A DNA stretch of 64,000 nt from an uncultured Clostridia bacterium. Its GTDB lineage: Bacteria; Bacillota; Clostridia; UMGS1810. The position numbers and the translations under genes are program-made. A model generated the notes under the pieces. That model was not told the DNA's origin. It saw only the letters and a list, made by a program, of their open reading frames with translations, and made no database searches. This document shows positions 46,701 through 55,255 of this stretch, one piece after another (position 1 is the stretch's first letter; every line of letters starts with the position of its first letter). The stretch covers positions 1 through 64,000 of the forward strand of contig CAKSJG010000002.1 of the NCBI GenBank assembly GCA_934463165.1, read 5' to 3'.

Positions 46701-48050
46701 AGCAACATCCGAATATGTCGGCATAATACTGTTATCGTCAAAAACAACCTCTTCCGATCCTGTTAAATTTTTAAATGTAACCCCGTCATATATTTTAAAA
46801 TTGTCAAGCTTGATGTTTGTTGAATTGCTGTCTAAAATCTGAACACGGAAGAAATTCATGTCCGAAACCCGAATATCGGAAAATCCGACATTTTTAAAAA
46901 CAATCCTCTTATCTGCATATATACTGTACTTTTTTTCTTCAAAGTCAAGCGCAATTGCAATATTAACCCACTTTCCGCTTTGAAGCTTTGTGACAACCGT
47001 ACCGTCAAAAAGCGTGAGACGACCACTCAAATCAATTTTCAATAAATATAGGTCAATTCCTTTGGTATCTCTGAAATATATCGATGTGTTGCCGGGATTA
47101 TCGGATGATATGTCAAATTCGACCATCATATACTCTCCGCTCTCCTTTGTACTGATATCAAACAAACAATCGCTTGCAACGTATTTTATCATATTCAGAT
47201 ATTTATTGTCATCACCTTCTACAGAGATTTTATTTTCTTTGGCATAGACAGTCATACCCGCAAAATCGTTTGAGCCCTCATCATATGTCCTGTTAAAATA
47301 AACCGCTGAACCGACACCGCCTTCTTCAATGTCGTTTCTCTCATTGGCACCGGCAACAAACTTCTTTTTGGGAAGCTTTTCATCGGACAGAATCTCATTA
47401 CCGCTGTATATATATAAATTGTCAATTAAAACCTCGCTTGCCGTATCCTTGTTTTCACCTTTAAACAAATATGAAACAGACGATACGACAGCCGGTGAAT
47501 TTTCACTTATATACCAATCGGAAACAGCTTTTTTACTGTTAATATATACGCTGTATCTGCTGTTTACAAGATCGAAAGTCATATCAATATGTACATTCCT
47601 GTCAGGACTGATACCTCCTATAATTCGCTCATCATATGTGCAAATTCTGCCGCTTGGCTTTATCTGTATCACAACAGTTTCAGCTCCTGCAGAGTTTTTT
47701 ACCGATATTTTCCCATTTGCAACGGCAAAGCCCGATTTTATGTCGAATGACCACACAAACCGGGAAGCCGGCTTACTCAAGGTATACGAAAATCCCGTAT
47801 TCTTTGTTTTTGTTTTCATCATAAGTGCCTTGCTTATTCCGGGCTCATTTTCCGAAATATAAACATTCTTGCCCACAATACCTTCAAATGCCGGTGTGAT
47901 ATTTGTCACATAATTATCAAAGCTCTCCGACGCATAAAACTCTATGCTTTTATCTGCCGCAAATGAACTGAATGCAAACAAACTGTTTAACAAAAGGCTA
48001 ACCAATACCGGGCATATTATACCAAATATTTTGATTTTTTTGATATACAT
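43767..48050 (-). CDS. Giant heparinase II/III-like lyase with copper-amine-oxidase-N-like and F5/8C domains
   Basis: This 1427-residue secreted protein has signal peptide 1-32, two concanavalin-like modules (about 35-230 and 250-420), and a copper-amine-oxidase N-terminal-like repeat at about 440-570 with RTLVPVRAVSEGFGFDVTWD and AAYLPLRALAEEALGKNVFW. The lyase begins near 605 (NVHPRVMLTSEKF) and has TAFAIGYDWLYSCWTDAQK, INWNLVCNGGSICAAVAL and GKADENHGHVDSGTF near 977. The C-terminal ~110 residues (VIDGDLNTRWSAEG, WVMLDFGEQQKLNAFGIA, RYVRLNCYGNS) form a discoidin/F5-8C carbohydrate-binding module. The amine-oxidase-N-like stalk is a surface-attachment module in other Clostridia. It is paralogous to the next gene; two lyases may differ in endo/exo mode. 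Confidence 0.88.
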   Translation of the reverse strand: MYIKKIKIFGIICPVLVSLLLNSLFAFSSFAADKSIEFYASESFDNYVTNITPAFEGIVGKNVYISENEPGISKALMMKTKTKNTGFSYTLSKPASRFVWSFDIKSGFAVANGKISVKNSAGAETVVIQIKPSGRICTYDERIIGGISPDRNVHIDMTFDLVNSRYSVYINSKKAVSDWYISENSPAVVSSVSYLFKGENKDTASEVLIDNLYIYSGNEILSDEKLPKKKFVAGANERNDIEEGGVGSAVYFNRTYDEGSNDFAGMTVYAKENKISVEGDDNKYLNMIKYVASDCLFDISTKESGEYMMVEFDISSDNPGNTSIYFRDTKGIDLYLLKIDLSGRLTLFDGTVVTKLQSGKWVNIAIALDFEEKKYSIYADKRIVFKNVGFSDIRVSDMNFFRVQILDSNSTNIKLDNFKIYDGVTFKNLTGSEEVVFDDNSIMPTYSDVAQKLGGSVALHLYGGTILRADGKKLKLDNPPYIKEDRTLVPVRAVSEGFGFDVTWDAENKKVMIGSIVEMTVGEKSMTVNGKRVDLGVAPEIKNGAAYLPLRALAEEALGKNVFWDEHGLIVISDDKLDMDPVFVSNANNYMLYDRPTATEITEKFNKTSGNVHPRVMLTSEKFNSIKSNYNAGGIMKKWGDKVIFMADSYLKTAPKQFDPSVTSGTDLLPIPQAIKNRIEALAMAYILTNDIKYAERAWEELETAGNFPGWVTEHFLNTSEYMTAFAIGYDWLYSCWTDAQKSFLENAMMKKGLNYALSGYYGEGAWWAKETINWNLVCNGGSICAAVALMDVYPDVCSKVIENALRGMEFALASYYPDGAWSEGIGYWEFATEFFVRACSSLDATFKEDFNISKAPGISKTAETPIYANGYVAANNYHDAGEVLYMSPLLFWLADKYDAPAVAKIRYEEMESYDLYPSTLDMILCNTSQLDSNSDFALDKYFRGSEAVSMRSSWSDKSGTYISFHGGKADENHGHVDSGTFVIDMLGERIASDLGAESYSHPKYFSDERYTLYRARPEGHNMVVINPDKSEGISLTSVSKVETLESKERGAFSVLNLDDAYKAYASSYKRGYKLEDDRRSVVIRDEMCLKKSSTAYWFMHTKADVKIVDNNTAILTINSKKFLVRFKTNAKEFILSDMDAKPLDTSPVVENQADNSQYTKLALKFKSDGDTYIEVKIIPYDDPASREPMSDLPIANWSVPDGKMSRLPKADMIYTDGDVITVFDKAQNSYRINVPTGSGVPKVTADVPEDCYCEVTDAQSLSETSVIKVINKNNHELYSYYYIGYREIFVNNANDGIDRIKVKNVIASENPQEENMDVNVIDGDLNTRWSAEGLDQWVMLDFGEQQKLNAFGIATYNGEVRTLSYSVDVSDDAIEWKNIYIGTTSLTNEIEVIHVPETTARYVRLNCYGNSVNNWNSITEFACIYK

Positions 48051-48110
48051 ACTCCTTCATCAACTCCTATTTGCTTAAATACTTAACGATTGATATCATC
48101 AAAACACTTC

Positions 48111-50774
48111 TCAATATATTTTATATACAACAACACAATAGGATCTTCCCGATTGATACCTGCGCGCAACAACATAATCAGCTGCACTTCCTGCCTTGTT
48201 ATAGTCATTTATTTCTTCAAGGTTGGAATGGCGAACCGCTACACGCTTTACACCCGAGCCGTCAGGCGTGCGCTTTAAGTCAACAAACATAATACTGTTT
48301 GAACTGACTGATAAATTAATAAGATTATCACGATTAAGCTTATCGGGAACTTTCGGATATCCGCCGACAACCTGTGTATCCGTAAAAATACTCATATAAC
48401 CGTTTGAATAATTATATAACAATCCGCATATGTATTCACTGTTACCGCCTACCGAATCCACCATAGATCCCAAAGCATAATTTTCAATATCAAAGTCACG
48501 GATAACCGATGTTGCAATTCCCTTTTTATTTACACTCATTCTGACAAGATCCCCGGCATGCAGCTTTAAAATGTCATTATACGTTTTTGGTGATGAATAG
48601 TATGTAACAAATTTTCTGACATTATTTGCAAAGCAATATCCTTCTACGGCAAGCGCTTCTTCACCGTCCGGATTTAACGAATCGGAAACCCTCTCAACGA
48701 TAAGAGTTCCGACGGCATCTTTATCCGAGGCTGACTCATCAAAACATAATGTCGCACCTGCAAGGCTTGACTTATCCAAATCATAAGCGGAAATGTTATA
48801 CTCTATGCCGTCAACAAATGATTCTGGCGAATACACTGCGTAATTATCTTCTGTATTTCTTTCAGTCTTTGGAATAACAAAGCTATATGTCGAAGAATCA
48901 ACACGAAACGAGATTTTTGACCCGGACTCCAAAGAATAAAAAATAGATGTTGAAGACCTGTAGCTTAAAGCTCCGCTGTCTTTTGAAATATATTTAACAA
49001 AATCACTCTCATTGCCGTATGCAGCTCCGGGCATAGTATCCGTTTTTGCATCCTCGGACAATATTATCTTATTTACGGCATTTTGTTTGTTTACCGAATA
49101 TTTAACAAGCTTTTCTTCATCGGACAATCCATCTATAATATTACACACATCATCGGACGATTTTGAACTTCCGTTAATTGTAAGCTTGTCGGCCAAATCA
49201 GCTTCAACCATGATTCCGTCCTGAGAAAATATCTTAATTTGCGCATTTTTTTTCAAATCATTCCTGTTATTTGCACAGGCAACAATCCAGCCGTACTTAA
49301 AACCGGATTCCGATTTTGAAAAAGCAACTGCTGCACTTCCGTCCATGCCGAAATAAAATACGGCTTCTTTACCAATGGCAATATCGGAAAAGTATGAATT
49401 ATAATATTTGTTTGTATTGTATTTTTTGCCGTTTATATATATTTCTCCCGTTTCTCTGTCAACAGCCTCCAGTTTACCTTCAAGCTTTTCGTTACAAACA
49501 AAAATGTTATAAAGCTTTTTATCGTCCGATACAGTAAACGCGATAAGCATATCCTTGCCCAAATCCGAAAGAGAAATCGGCTTGTATCCGTCGGCTGTGC
49601 AATCGTAAATATGATAAACACATTCACTGTCCGACAAATCTATATAGCTGTCCGATGTATTCTGATCCGATATTGTTAAATGAAACGGATCAACCGATGA
49701 AATAAAACTATATCTGTACTCCCGGACATTTACTATGTCATACCTGCCGTCGGAATCATTGTCAACTAAAGTTATCATGCCTGAATCCATGGTAAAAAGC
49801 GAGCTTTGGTCTGATGCTTTAACCGGACGCTGCTTGCCGTTTATAATATAAACATAGCTTCGATCCAACCTATATTTCTTGTTTTCTCCGTTTATGTCGG
49901 TTTGCAAAATATAATCCTCGACCTCATATATTTCAGATGACAGTAGACTTACTTCCAAGCAGTCATATTTATACATATATATAATTGTTCTTTCACTGCC
50001 TGCGCTTCTATAATAATATTTTACCTTATACCCAAGATAATCGCTGTATTTGTCGTCATATATTGTATATGTAAGCGAATCAATTGCCAGCTTGCCGCGC
50101 GCAACACTTACATTTGAATCGGTTAAAGCGCCATATCCATTTGCGGTTACAATGCCTGTTGCTTCATTTATTTTGTGATAGTGATAAAGAAAAGTGTCAT
50201 TGTTCGTTTGAGACAAATCATAAACACTGCAATGGAGAAGATTATACAAAAGAATAGTGATATCTCCGTATTTTATCGATTCGGATTCGCTGTTTATACC
50301 TTTGTCCAGCTTTAACGATGACGCAACTCTCAAATATCCGAACGGATACCCCGACATAGCTTCCGCCTGAGGCGCGTATCCTGCAGCTGCAACCGCCATC
50401 TTAACTGCCTGCTTATATTGTATCGGTTCGTTAGGATAAAAAAGCTCATTTTGACTTACAATTCCCATTTTAGCCAAAAATTTTACAGACGGTGCCGCAG
50501 GGTTATCATATGCCAAATCAAAGAATAATTGCTCTTCACCGGAAGAAAATCCGATTCCGAAAAGTCCGGCAAGCATTACTGAAAACTCGCCCCGTGTTAC
50601 GGTTGAATCAACTGACAACAAAGGATATTCGGGATATACCAAGCGTATAACCGACACTTTCGTCTCAAATAGTTCATTTTTTACTTCACTGTCTTCGGCA
50701 AAAATCATAGTTGGCAAGATTGATGACGCAGCAATTGAAATAATCAAAATTAAAATAAATGTTCTTTTTATCAT
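48111..50774 (-). CDS. SLH-domain surface protein of unknown function
   Basis: This 887-residue protein has a signal peptide (cut near FAED, residue 26) and an N-terminal SLH-like region (about 30-200). Its three divergent repeats include STVTRGEFSVMLAGLFGIG and SVKFLAKMGIVSQNELFYP followed by IQYKQAVKMAVAAAGY. The remaining ~680 residues are beta-rich and unfamiliar (VTANGYGALTDSNVSVARGK, YIYMYKYDCLEV, TGEIYINGKKYNT, CFANNVRKFVTYYSS). It has no visible catalytic motif. The anchor is N-terminal, unlike its neighbours where SLH is C-terminal. It lies 17 bp after the 569-residue SLH gene, so both should be made together as cell-wall partners of the lyases. Confidence 0.72.
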   Translation of the reverse strand: MIKRTFILILIISIAASSILPTMIFAEDSEVKNELFETKVSVIRLVYPEYPLLSVDSTVTRGEFSVMLAGLFGIGFSSGEEQLFFDLAYDNPAAPSVKFLAKMGIVSQNELFYPNEPIQYKQAVKMAVAAAGYAPQAEAMSGYPFGYLRVASSLKLDKGINSESESIKYGDITILLYNLLHCSVYDLSQTNNDTFLYHYHKINEATGIVTANGYGALTDSNVSVARGKLAIDSLTYTIYDDKYSDYLGYKVKYYYRSAGSERTIIYMYKYDCLEVSLLSSEIYEVEDYILQTDINGENKKYRLDRSYVYIINGKQRPVKASDQSSLFTMDSGMITLVDNDSDGRYDIVNVREYRYSFISSVDPFHLTISDQNTSDSYIDLSDSECVYHIYDCTADGYKPISLSDLGKDMLIAFTVSDDKKLYNIFVCNEKLEGKLEAVDRETGEIYINGKKYNTNKYYNSYFSDIAIGKEAVFYFGMDGSAAVAFSKSESGFKYGWIVACANNRNDLKKNAQIKIFSQDGIMVEADLADKLTINGSSKSSDDVCNIIDGLSDEEKLVKYSVNKQNAVNKIILSEDAKTDTMPGAAYGNESDFVKYISKDSGALSYRSSTSIFYSLESGSKISFRVDSSTYSFVIPKTERNTEDNYAVYSPESFVDGIEYNISAYDLDKSSLAGATLCFDESASDKDAVGTLIVERVSDSLNPDGEEALAVEGYCFANNVRKFVTYYSSPKTYNDILKLHAGDLVRMSVNKKGIATSVIRDFDIENYALGSMVDSVGGNSEYICGLLYNYSNGYMSIFTDTQVVGGYPKVPDKLNRDNLINLSVSSNSIMFVDLKRTPDGSGVKRVAVRHSNLEEINDYNKAGSAADYVVARRYQSGRSYCVVVYKIY

Positions 50775-50791
50775 TTGAGCTTGCCCCCTTT

Positions 50792-52501
50792 TTAATGAGC
50801 TGAAATATAATCAAGCACCCGACATATCAAAGCCGCCGATTGCGCTCTCGTTGCCGTAGATTTCGGCTCAAAATTTTCCGGTGATGTACCTTTTACAATT
50901 TTATTTCCGTATAAAAATTTCACCGGATTTACCGCGTATTCGGATATGTCATCCATATCTTTAAAATAGAGCGCATCATCTTTATTATCTGCCACGGAGC
51001 CCATGCACCTGTACAATATAACACACGCATCTTCACGGGTTATATTTTCATTGGGCAAAAAACAATTTAAATCGTTTCCGAGTACAATATTATGAGCTGA
51101 GACTCTGTAAACATAGTCGGCGAACCAATCATTGTCTGACACATCGGAAAAGCTGCGCTTACGTCCGGCACCAATTTTAAAAGCTTCACAAACAAGCTTT
51201 ACAAACTCCGCTCTCGTAATTGCCTGCTCCGGACGAAAAGAGCCGTCGGGAAAACCGTTTATTATTCCGAGGCTGCTTAATGAATAAACATAATTTCTCG
51301 CCCAGTGCTGATCCATATCGCCATATTTATCATTATCTAAGCTACTGCCGGCACCGACAGGGCTTATAATATTTCCTTTGCTGCCTTTTGAGGATGATCC
51401 GGAGCCTCCTGAACCGCCGTGGCTCTGCTTTTCCGATGAATAAGCAATATCAACCGCCGACAGAAAAGCTTTTTTTGCATCAGCAAAAGAATTTATTCTT
51501 TCAAGCACGCGATACATTTCCATAAATACATAATTTTTATCTGAAAGCTTATCATACTTTCCGTTTGACTCATCAATCAGCGGCAAAATATTAATATACA
51601 GCTCTTCACCGTCACTGCCGCCGAGAACAGCTTGTTTTAAACCATTCCACGACTTTGATGATTTAATAAAAGACAGCGCGCGAACCTCACAAAAAATCTC
51701 ATCTAAAGGCTTTGAAACATAATCAGCTGCTTTTATTAACGAAAAAAACGATGTCTGAACATCCGCCGGATATTTTATAAACTCATTTTCATAGCTTATG
51801 CCTATTGCCTCTCCGTATTTTTTTAGCACAGCAGCAACATCAGCACCGCTTTTAATCGTTGCCCATGCATGACCTTGATCCAGGCGGACAGTAAGTGAAT
51901 CGGCATTTAAAAAACCGTCCTTGGGCTTCATATAATAAATATAAGACGCAATTACGTTTGCATTAGCATCATCTGAGTAAAGCACGCTGTCAATACCAAG
52001 CTCTTTTTGGTTTTCACCGAGAACTGATTTCATTTCGGCAACGGAGCCGACACCGTTAACCATCGAAAGACATGATTCAACGTCTTTTTTTGCTGAATAA
52101 ATAAATTTATCGTCACTGCAAAAATTCGAGGAAGATAGATAAATACTATATGTATCTGTCTGCAGAGCAGCGGGCAGATAAATATCAAGATCAATTATAC
52201 CTCCGTCTGTCGTATGAGCCATTTCGGTTATTACGGGAAGATTGGCATCGCAGACATCCGATATTGACATATCTGAAGCTATAACGGTAATAACAAACGG
52301 ATAGTTTTTTTGCTCGCTGCATTTTCCCGAAACAGAAATCATATGACTTGATTTACTGTATGAAAACGATGCATAATATCCATCGTTAGCAGATACAGGG
52401 CTTGCTTTTAATATACACAGCAAAGCGGCAAATACAAAAAACGCAAAAATCTGTCGCTTCGCTTTCATCTCCTTTACTGCGCAATACAATTTGTTCATCA
52501 T
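50792..52501 (-). CDS. SLH-domain surface protein with helical middle region
   Basis: This 569-residue protein has a signal peptide ending VSA|ND near residue 39, a short beta domain to ~130 (FVITVIASDMSISD), and a mostly helical region to ~365 containing a repeated alpha pattern (GSVAEMKSVLGENQKELG). A Gly/Ser-rich linker (HGGSGGSGSSSKGSKG) leads into three C-terminal SLH repeats: DQHWARNYVYSLSSLGIING, FSDVSDNDWFADYVYRVS and MDDISEYAVNPVKFLYG. SLH domains bind pyruvylated secondary cell-wall polymer, which may relate to the pyruvyl transferase in region 1. AAAGGAG precedes ATG 52501 (an alternative ATG is the next codon). Confidence 0.85.
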   Translation of the reverse strand: MMNKLYCAVKEMKAKRQIFAFFVFAALLCILKASPVSANDGYYASFSYSKSSHMISVSGKCSEQKNYPFVITVIASDMSISDVCDANLPVITEMAHTTDGGIIDLDIYLPAALQTDTYSIYLSSSNFCSDDKFIYSAKKDVESCLSMVNGVGSVAEMKSVLGENQKELGIDSVLYSDDANANVIASYIYYMKPKDGFLNADSLTVRLDQGHAWATIKSGADVAAVLKKYGEAIGISYENEFIKYPADVQTSFFSLIKAADYVSKPLDEIFCEVRALSFIKSSKSWNGLKQAVLGGSDGEELYINILPLIDESNGKYDKLSDKNYVFMEMYRVLERINSFADAKKAFLSAVDIAYSSEKQSHGGSGGSGSSSKGSKGNIISPVGAGSSLDNDKYGDMDQHWARNYVYSLSSLGIINGFPDGSFRPEQAITRAEFVKLVCEAFKIGAGRKRSFSDVSDNDWFADYVYRVSAHNIVLGNDLNCFLPNENITREDACVILYRCMGSVADNKDDALYFKDMDDISEYAVNPVKFLYGNKIVKGTSPENFEPKSTATRAQSAALICRVLDYISAH

Positions 52502-52562
52502 TCGCTCCTTTCATATTTTATAAACAACATTATGTAAACAAAATTTTTTGGAAAATTCCGCA

Positions 52563-53255
52563 TCAGAACTCCTGATTATACTTTTCACCAACATACTCAG
52601 ATTTTAGCTCCAAAACCTTCAACGACTTGAACTTCCACCAACTTGCAAAAGCTTCAAAGCCTATTTTTCCGTGTTTATGAATATCAATGGGATCGGGATC
52701 CGACACCATAAGCCCCAATCTTCCGTTTACCAAAGTAAAAAGTATACCGCCGACATTACCGAACTGAAGGTGATACTCCTTTGTCGGGTCAAAATCGAGC
52801 ATTCCAGTTGCAACAACGAGCTTATATTCAGGCGACTTTTCAAATCCTATATTACCATGCCAAAATGCCTCAAGACCGGTGACATATCCGACTCCTCTTT
52901 CATCTTTTTCCAAATTCCAATCACCGTGAATCATAACATTTATATCATGAGTAGACGGTTCAACCATCTTTGCTGTTACGTCAAGCATAATATCACCGTA
53001 ATAATTTTCTTTTGAAATAATCATTCCCGGCCAGGATAAAGAATTTTTACCGACCACCCATCCGTCCTCAACATACCATTCACCGCTTTTAAACTCAAAA
53101 TCGCGTTTTAAGATTTCATAATCAAAATCGTCCTGCGCGTATAACACCTTTGATTCGTTAAGATGAACATTTGTGCCGCAAAGCATTATAACGCCATCAG
53201 GCTCTTCTTTTAATATCTTTGCATCTCTTTCATATCTTTTAATTATTCTCCCCAT
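52563..53255 (-). CDS. Small concanavalin-like protein, first gene of the degradation operon
   Basis: This 230-residue protein has no signal peptide. It has a single beta-sandwich pattern resembling DUF1080/DUF1961-type domains: FEFKSGEWYVEDGWVVGK, WPGMIISKENYYGDIMLDV, YKLVVATGMLDFDPTKEYHL and GKIGFEAFASWWKFKSLKV. Related domains occur in carbohydrate-active proteins; a hydrolytic role is possible but no catalytic set is clear. ATG 53255 is preferred over GTG 53264 because GAGG is 10 nt before the ATG but only 1 nt before the GTG. It is the promoter-proximal gene facing the AraC regulator. Confidence 0.6.
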   Translation of the reverse strand: MGRIIKRYERDAKILKEEPDGVIMLCGTNVHLNESKVLYAQDDFDYEILKRDFEFKSGEWYVEDGWVVGKNSLSWPGMIISKENYYGDIMLDVTAKMVEPSTHDINVMIHGDWNLEKDERGVGYVTGLEAFWHGNIGFEKSPEYKLVVATGMLDFDPTKEYHLQFGNVGGILFTLVNGRLGLMVSDPDPIDIHKHGKIGFEAFASWWKFKSLKVLELKSEYVGEKYNQEF

Positions 53256-53309
53256 TTTTAACACACCTCATCTAAAAAATTTCTGATCTGACAGATTTTA
53301 TTCATGTTT

Positions 53310-53338
53310 ATTATATCACTTATCCGCAATAAAAACTT
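53310..53338 (-). promoter_or_regulatory. Predicted activator-dependent promoter of the degradation operon
   Basis: On the minus strand TATAAT (53315-53310) lies 17 bp after AAGTTT (53338-53333), a poor -35. The first 38-bp repeat begins at 53335 and covers this -35, the position expected for an activator that contacts sigma factor. The start codon is about 55 bp downstream. Confidence 0.55.
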
Positions 53339-53633
53339 GTAATATTATAATAAAAAGTATAAAGACTTTACGATTATATAAATTTTAGCTTTAAATCGGA
53401 ATAAAGAAAATTTTATAATAAAATAGTGATTTTAAATATACATTGAATTTTATTATATAATATTTTCATATAATTTTATACAATTATGCCATTGAAAAAC
53501 TATATATACTTGTGCTATAATATTAAAAAAGATAAACACTTTACAAAAACCATCAGATTTCTTTAGCTTCATTATATCATTGACGAGTAATATATACTTG
53601 TGTTATTCTAACAAAAACTATAAAAATATTACG
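53335..53633. repeat. Three ungapped 38-bp repeats, likely AraC-type operator sites
   Basis: Copies lie at 53335-53372, 53508-53545 and 53596-53633. All align without gaps: ACTTGT at 1-6, AAAAA at 18-22, ATAAA at 25-29, A at 31 and TTAC near 34-37. ACTTGT and ACTTTAC stand about 30 bp apart, like two half-sites on the same DNA face. Copy 1 covers the operon -35, and copy 3 covers the -10 of the regulator gene and reaches close to its start codon. The region 53265-53650 has no gene. Confidence 0.65.
53580..53609 (+). promoter_or_regulatory. Promoter of the AraC-type regulator
   Basis: TTGACG (53580-53585) and TATTCT (53604-53609) are 18 bp apart, 41 bp before the start codon. The third 38-bp repeat starts in the spacer and covers the -10, which suggests autoregulation. 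Confidence 0.55.
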
Positions 53634-53650
53634 AAAGCAGGTGACATAAT

Positions 53651-54451
53651 ATGGCAAGTTCGGGGTTGCATGAAATGACAATACGAGGGACACCCGATTT
53701 TCCGATTGAATACACTAAGATTTCTCACGAGCACTACCAGTATAATATACTTGCACATTGGCACAGGGATTTTGAAATGATTCGTATTCTAAAAGGCGAA
53801 ATGGATATGACTCTTAATAACAAGACCGTAAGGCTTAAGCAAGGTGCCCAGCTTTTTATACCGGGCGGAGTTATTCACTCTGCGACTCCGTATAATGCAG
53901 AATATGAATATATTTCGGTCAATCCGTTGGTTTTGTATTGCGTAAAAAAGTGCAAAAATCTTATTTATACAAATATCTGTAAGCCTGTTATTTTAAATAA
54001 CAGCGAGGCGTTCAACAGCCTATTTGATGAATATGCAAGCCAGTCAATTTGTGAGTTCAGTATAATATCACTTATATACAAGGTGGTTTCTGAAACATTT
54101 AATGCGGCATGGACCGTTCCGGTTTCTGTGGAAAGTAAGATTGATAAAGTTAAAGCGGCAATAACATATATCGAAGAAAATTATTCCGGCAACATTACAC
54201 TCTCTGAGCTTTCCGAAAAATGCATGATGAGCAGTAATTATTTTTGCAAGTTTTTTAAAGATCTTATAGGAAAAAGCCCTGTTGAATATATAAATGCATA
54301 CAGAATAGAGATAGCATGCGATATGCTGTTGTCGGGCTCATCCGTAACCGATACGGCATACGGATGCGGCTTCAACGATTTAAGCTACTTTATTCATGTG
54401 TTTAAAAAACATATAGGGATTTCACCCAAAAAATATATATTGAACAATTAA
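53651..54451 (+). CDS. AraC-family transcriptional regulator with N-terminal cupin sensor
   Basis: This 266-residue protein has an N-terminal cupin domain (AHWHRDFEMIRILKGEMD, LKQGAQLFIPGGVIHS) that in this family binds a sugar effector. The C-terminal double helix-turn-helix begins near 170: AITYIEENYSGNITLSELSE, CMMSSNYFCKFFKDLIGKS, then TDTAYGCGFNDLSYFIHVFK and ISPKKYI. It is divergent from the 25-kb polysaccharide operon, across a spacer carrying three 38-bp repeats, so it most likely activates that operon in response to a released sugar. AGGTG precedes ATG 53651. The following 279 bp up to 54730 show no gene or clear structure. Confidence 0.92.
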   Translation: MASSGLHEMTIRGTPDFPIEYTKISHEHYQYNILAHWHRDFEMIRILKGEMDMTLNNKTVRLKQGAQLFIPGGVIHSATPYNAEYEYISVNPLVLYCVKKCKNLIYTNICKPVILNNSEAFNSLFDEYASQSICEFSIISLIYKVVSETFNAAWTVPVSVESKIDKVKAAITYIEENYSGNITLSELSEKCMMSSNYFCKFFKDLIGKSPVEYINAYRIEIACDMLLSGSSVTDTAYGCGFNDLSYFIHVFKKHIGISPKKYILNN

Positions 54452-54730
54452 TTTTTTGTTTTAAAAATCAAAGCTGCTACGTCGGTTAGACAGTTTATTA
54501 CTCTCACAAGAAGCGAGATTGATAATATCACTTTGGTTTAAAGAGAATGTCGTTTATTCCGGTGCGGAGATTTATTAACAGAAAGATTACGGTACGGCTT
54601 GTAAATTTTGCTGCTCACTCTGTCTGATTAATAAAAAGGAGATTCTTTCCGGAATTCCTTTCTTCCCCGCTCCGCTTAAGTTTATTCTCAGTTTTAAAAC
54701 AATTACAATAGAAAGGAGTTTCACAATATT

Positions 54731-55255
54731 ATGATTTTTTACATAGCACAGGCGATAGGTATTATTACAACAATCTGTTCTGTTGTTGTTGTGCAATTTA
54801 AAAGTATAAAAAAGATTTTACTCGGTCAAATAATTTCAAATTTACTTGTTGCGCTTAATTATATGCTTCTCGGAGGCTTGTCCGGCGCAGGTGTTTGCAT
54901 ACTTGCGACGGTTCAGACAATATGGATATATTTTTATAATAAAAAAGATAAAAAATTCCCGCTTGCTTTTAATATAGGATTTATGGCAGGCTACACAGCT
55001 ATAACTTCTTTTTCGTTTGTCGGTATTGCAAGTATTCTTTCATGCATTGCTGCTCTTTTATATGCAATGTCTGTAACACAGGAGGATTCAAAATATTACA
55101 GAGTATACATGCTCCTTAATAGCTTTATTTGGATAGCTTACGATGTTTACACATGTGCATATACAACTATTTTAACGCATGCTTTCATTGTTATATCAAT
55201 AGTTTTGGCAATGATTAGGTTAGACAGAAAAGCAAACAGTAAACAAAATATCTGA
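54731..55255 (+). CDS. YgjV-family inner membrane protein
   Basis: This 174-residue protein has about six predicted membrane segments: FYIAQAIGIITTICSVVVVQ, NLLVALNYMLLGGLSGAGV, FNIGFMAGYTAI and FVGIASILSCIAALLYAMS, with RVYMLLNSFIWIAYDVYT near the C-terminus. This order matches the Imp-YgjV family (PF10688), whose function is unknown. AAAGGAG lies upstream, with a fairly long 12-nt gap to ATG 54731. It appears monocistronic. Confidence 0.82.
   Translation: MIFYIAQAIGIITTICSVVVVQFKSIKKILLGQIISNLLVALNYMLLGGLSGAGVCILATVQTIWIYFYNKKDKKFPLAFNIGFMAGYTAITSFSFVGIASILSCIAALLYAMSVTQEDSKYYRVYMLLNSFIWIAYDVYTCAYTTILTHAFIVISIVLAMIRLDRKANSKQNI

Noticed and set aside
47329..47862. 177-codon plus-strand hydrophobic ORF
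   Set aside because: Antisense to the giant lyase; its hydrophobicity reflects the complementary codons of a beta-rich protein.
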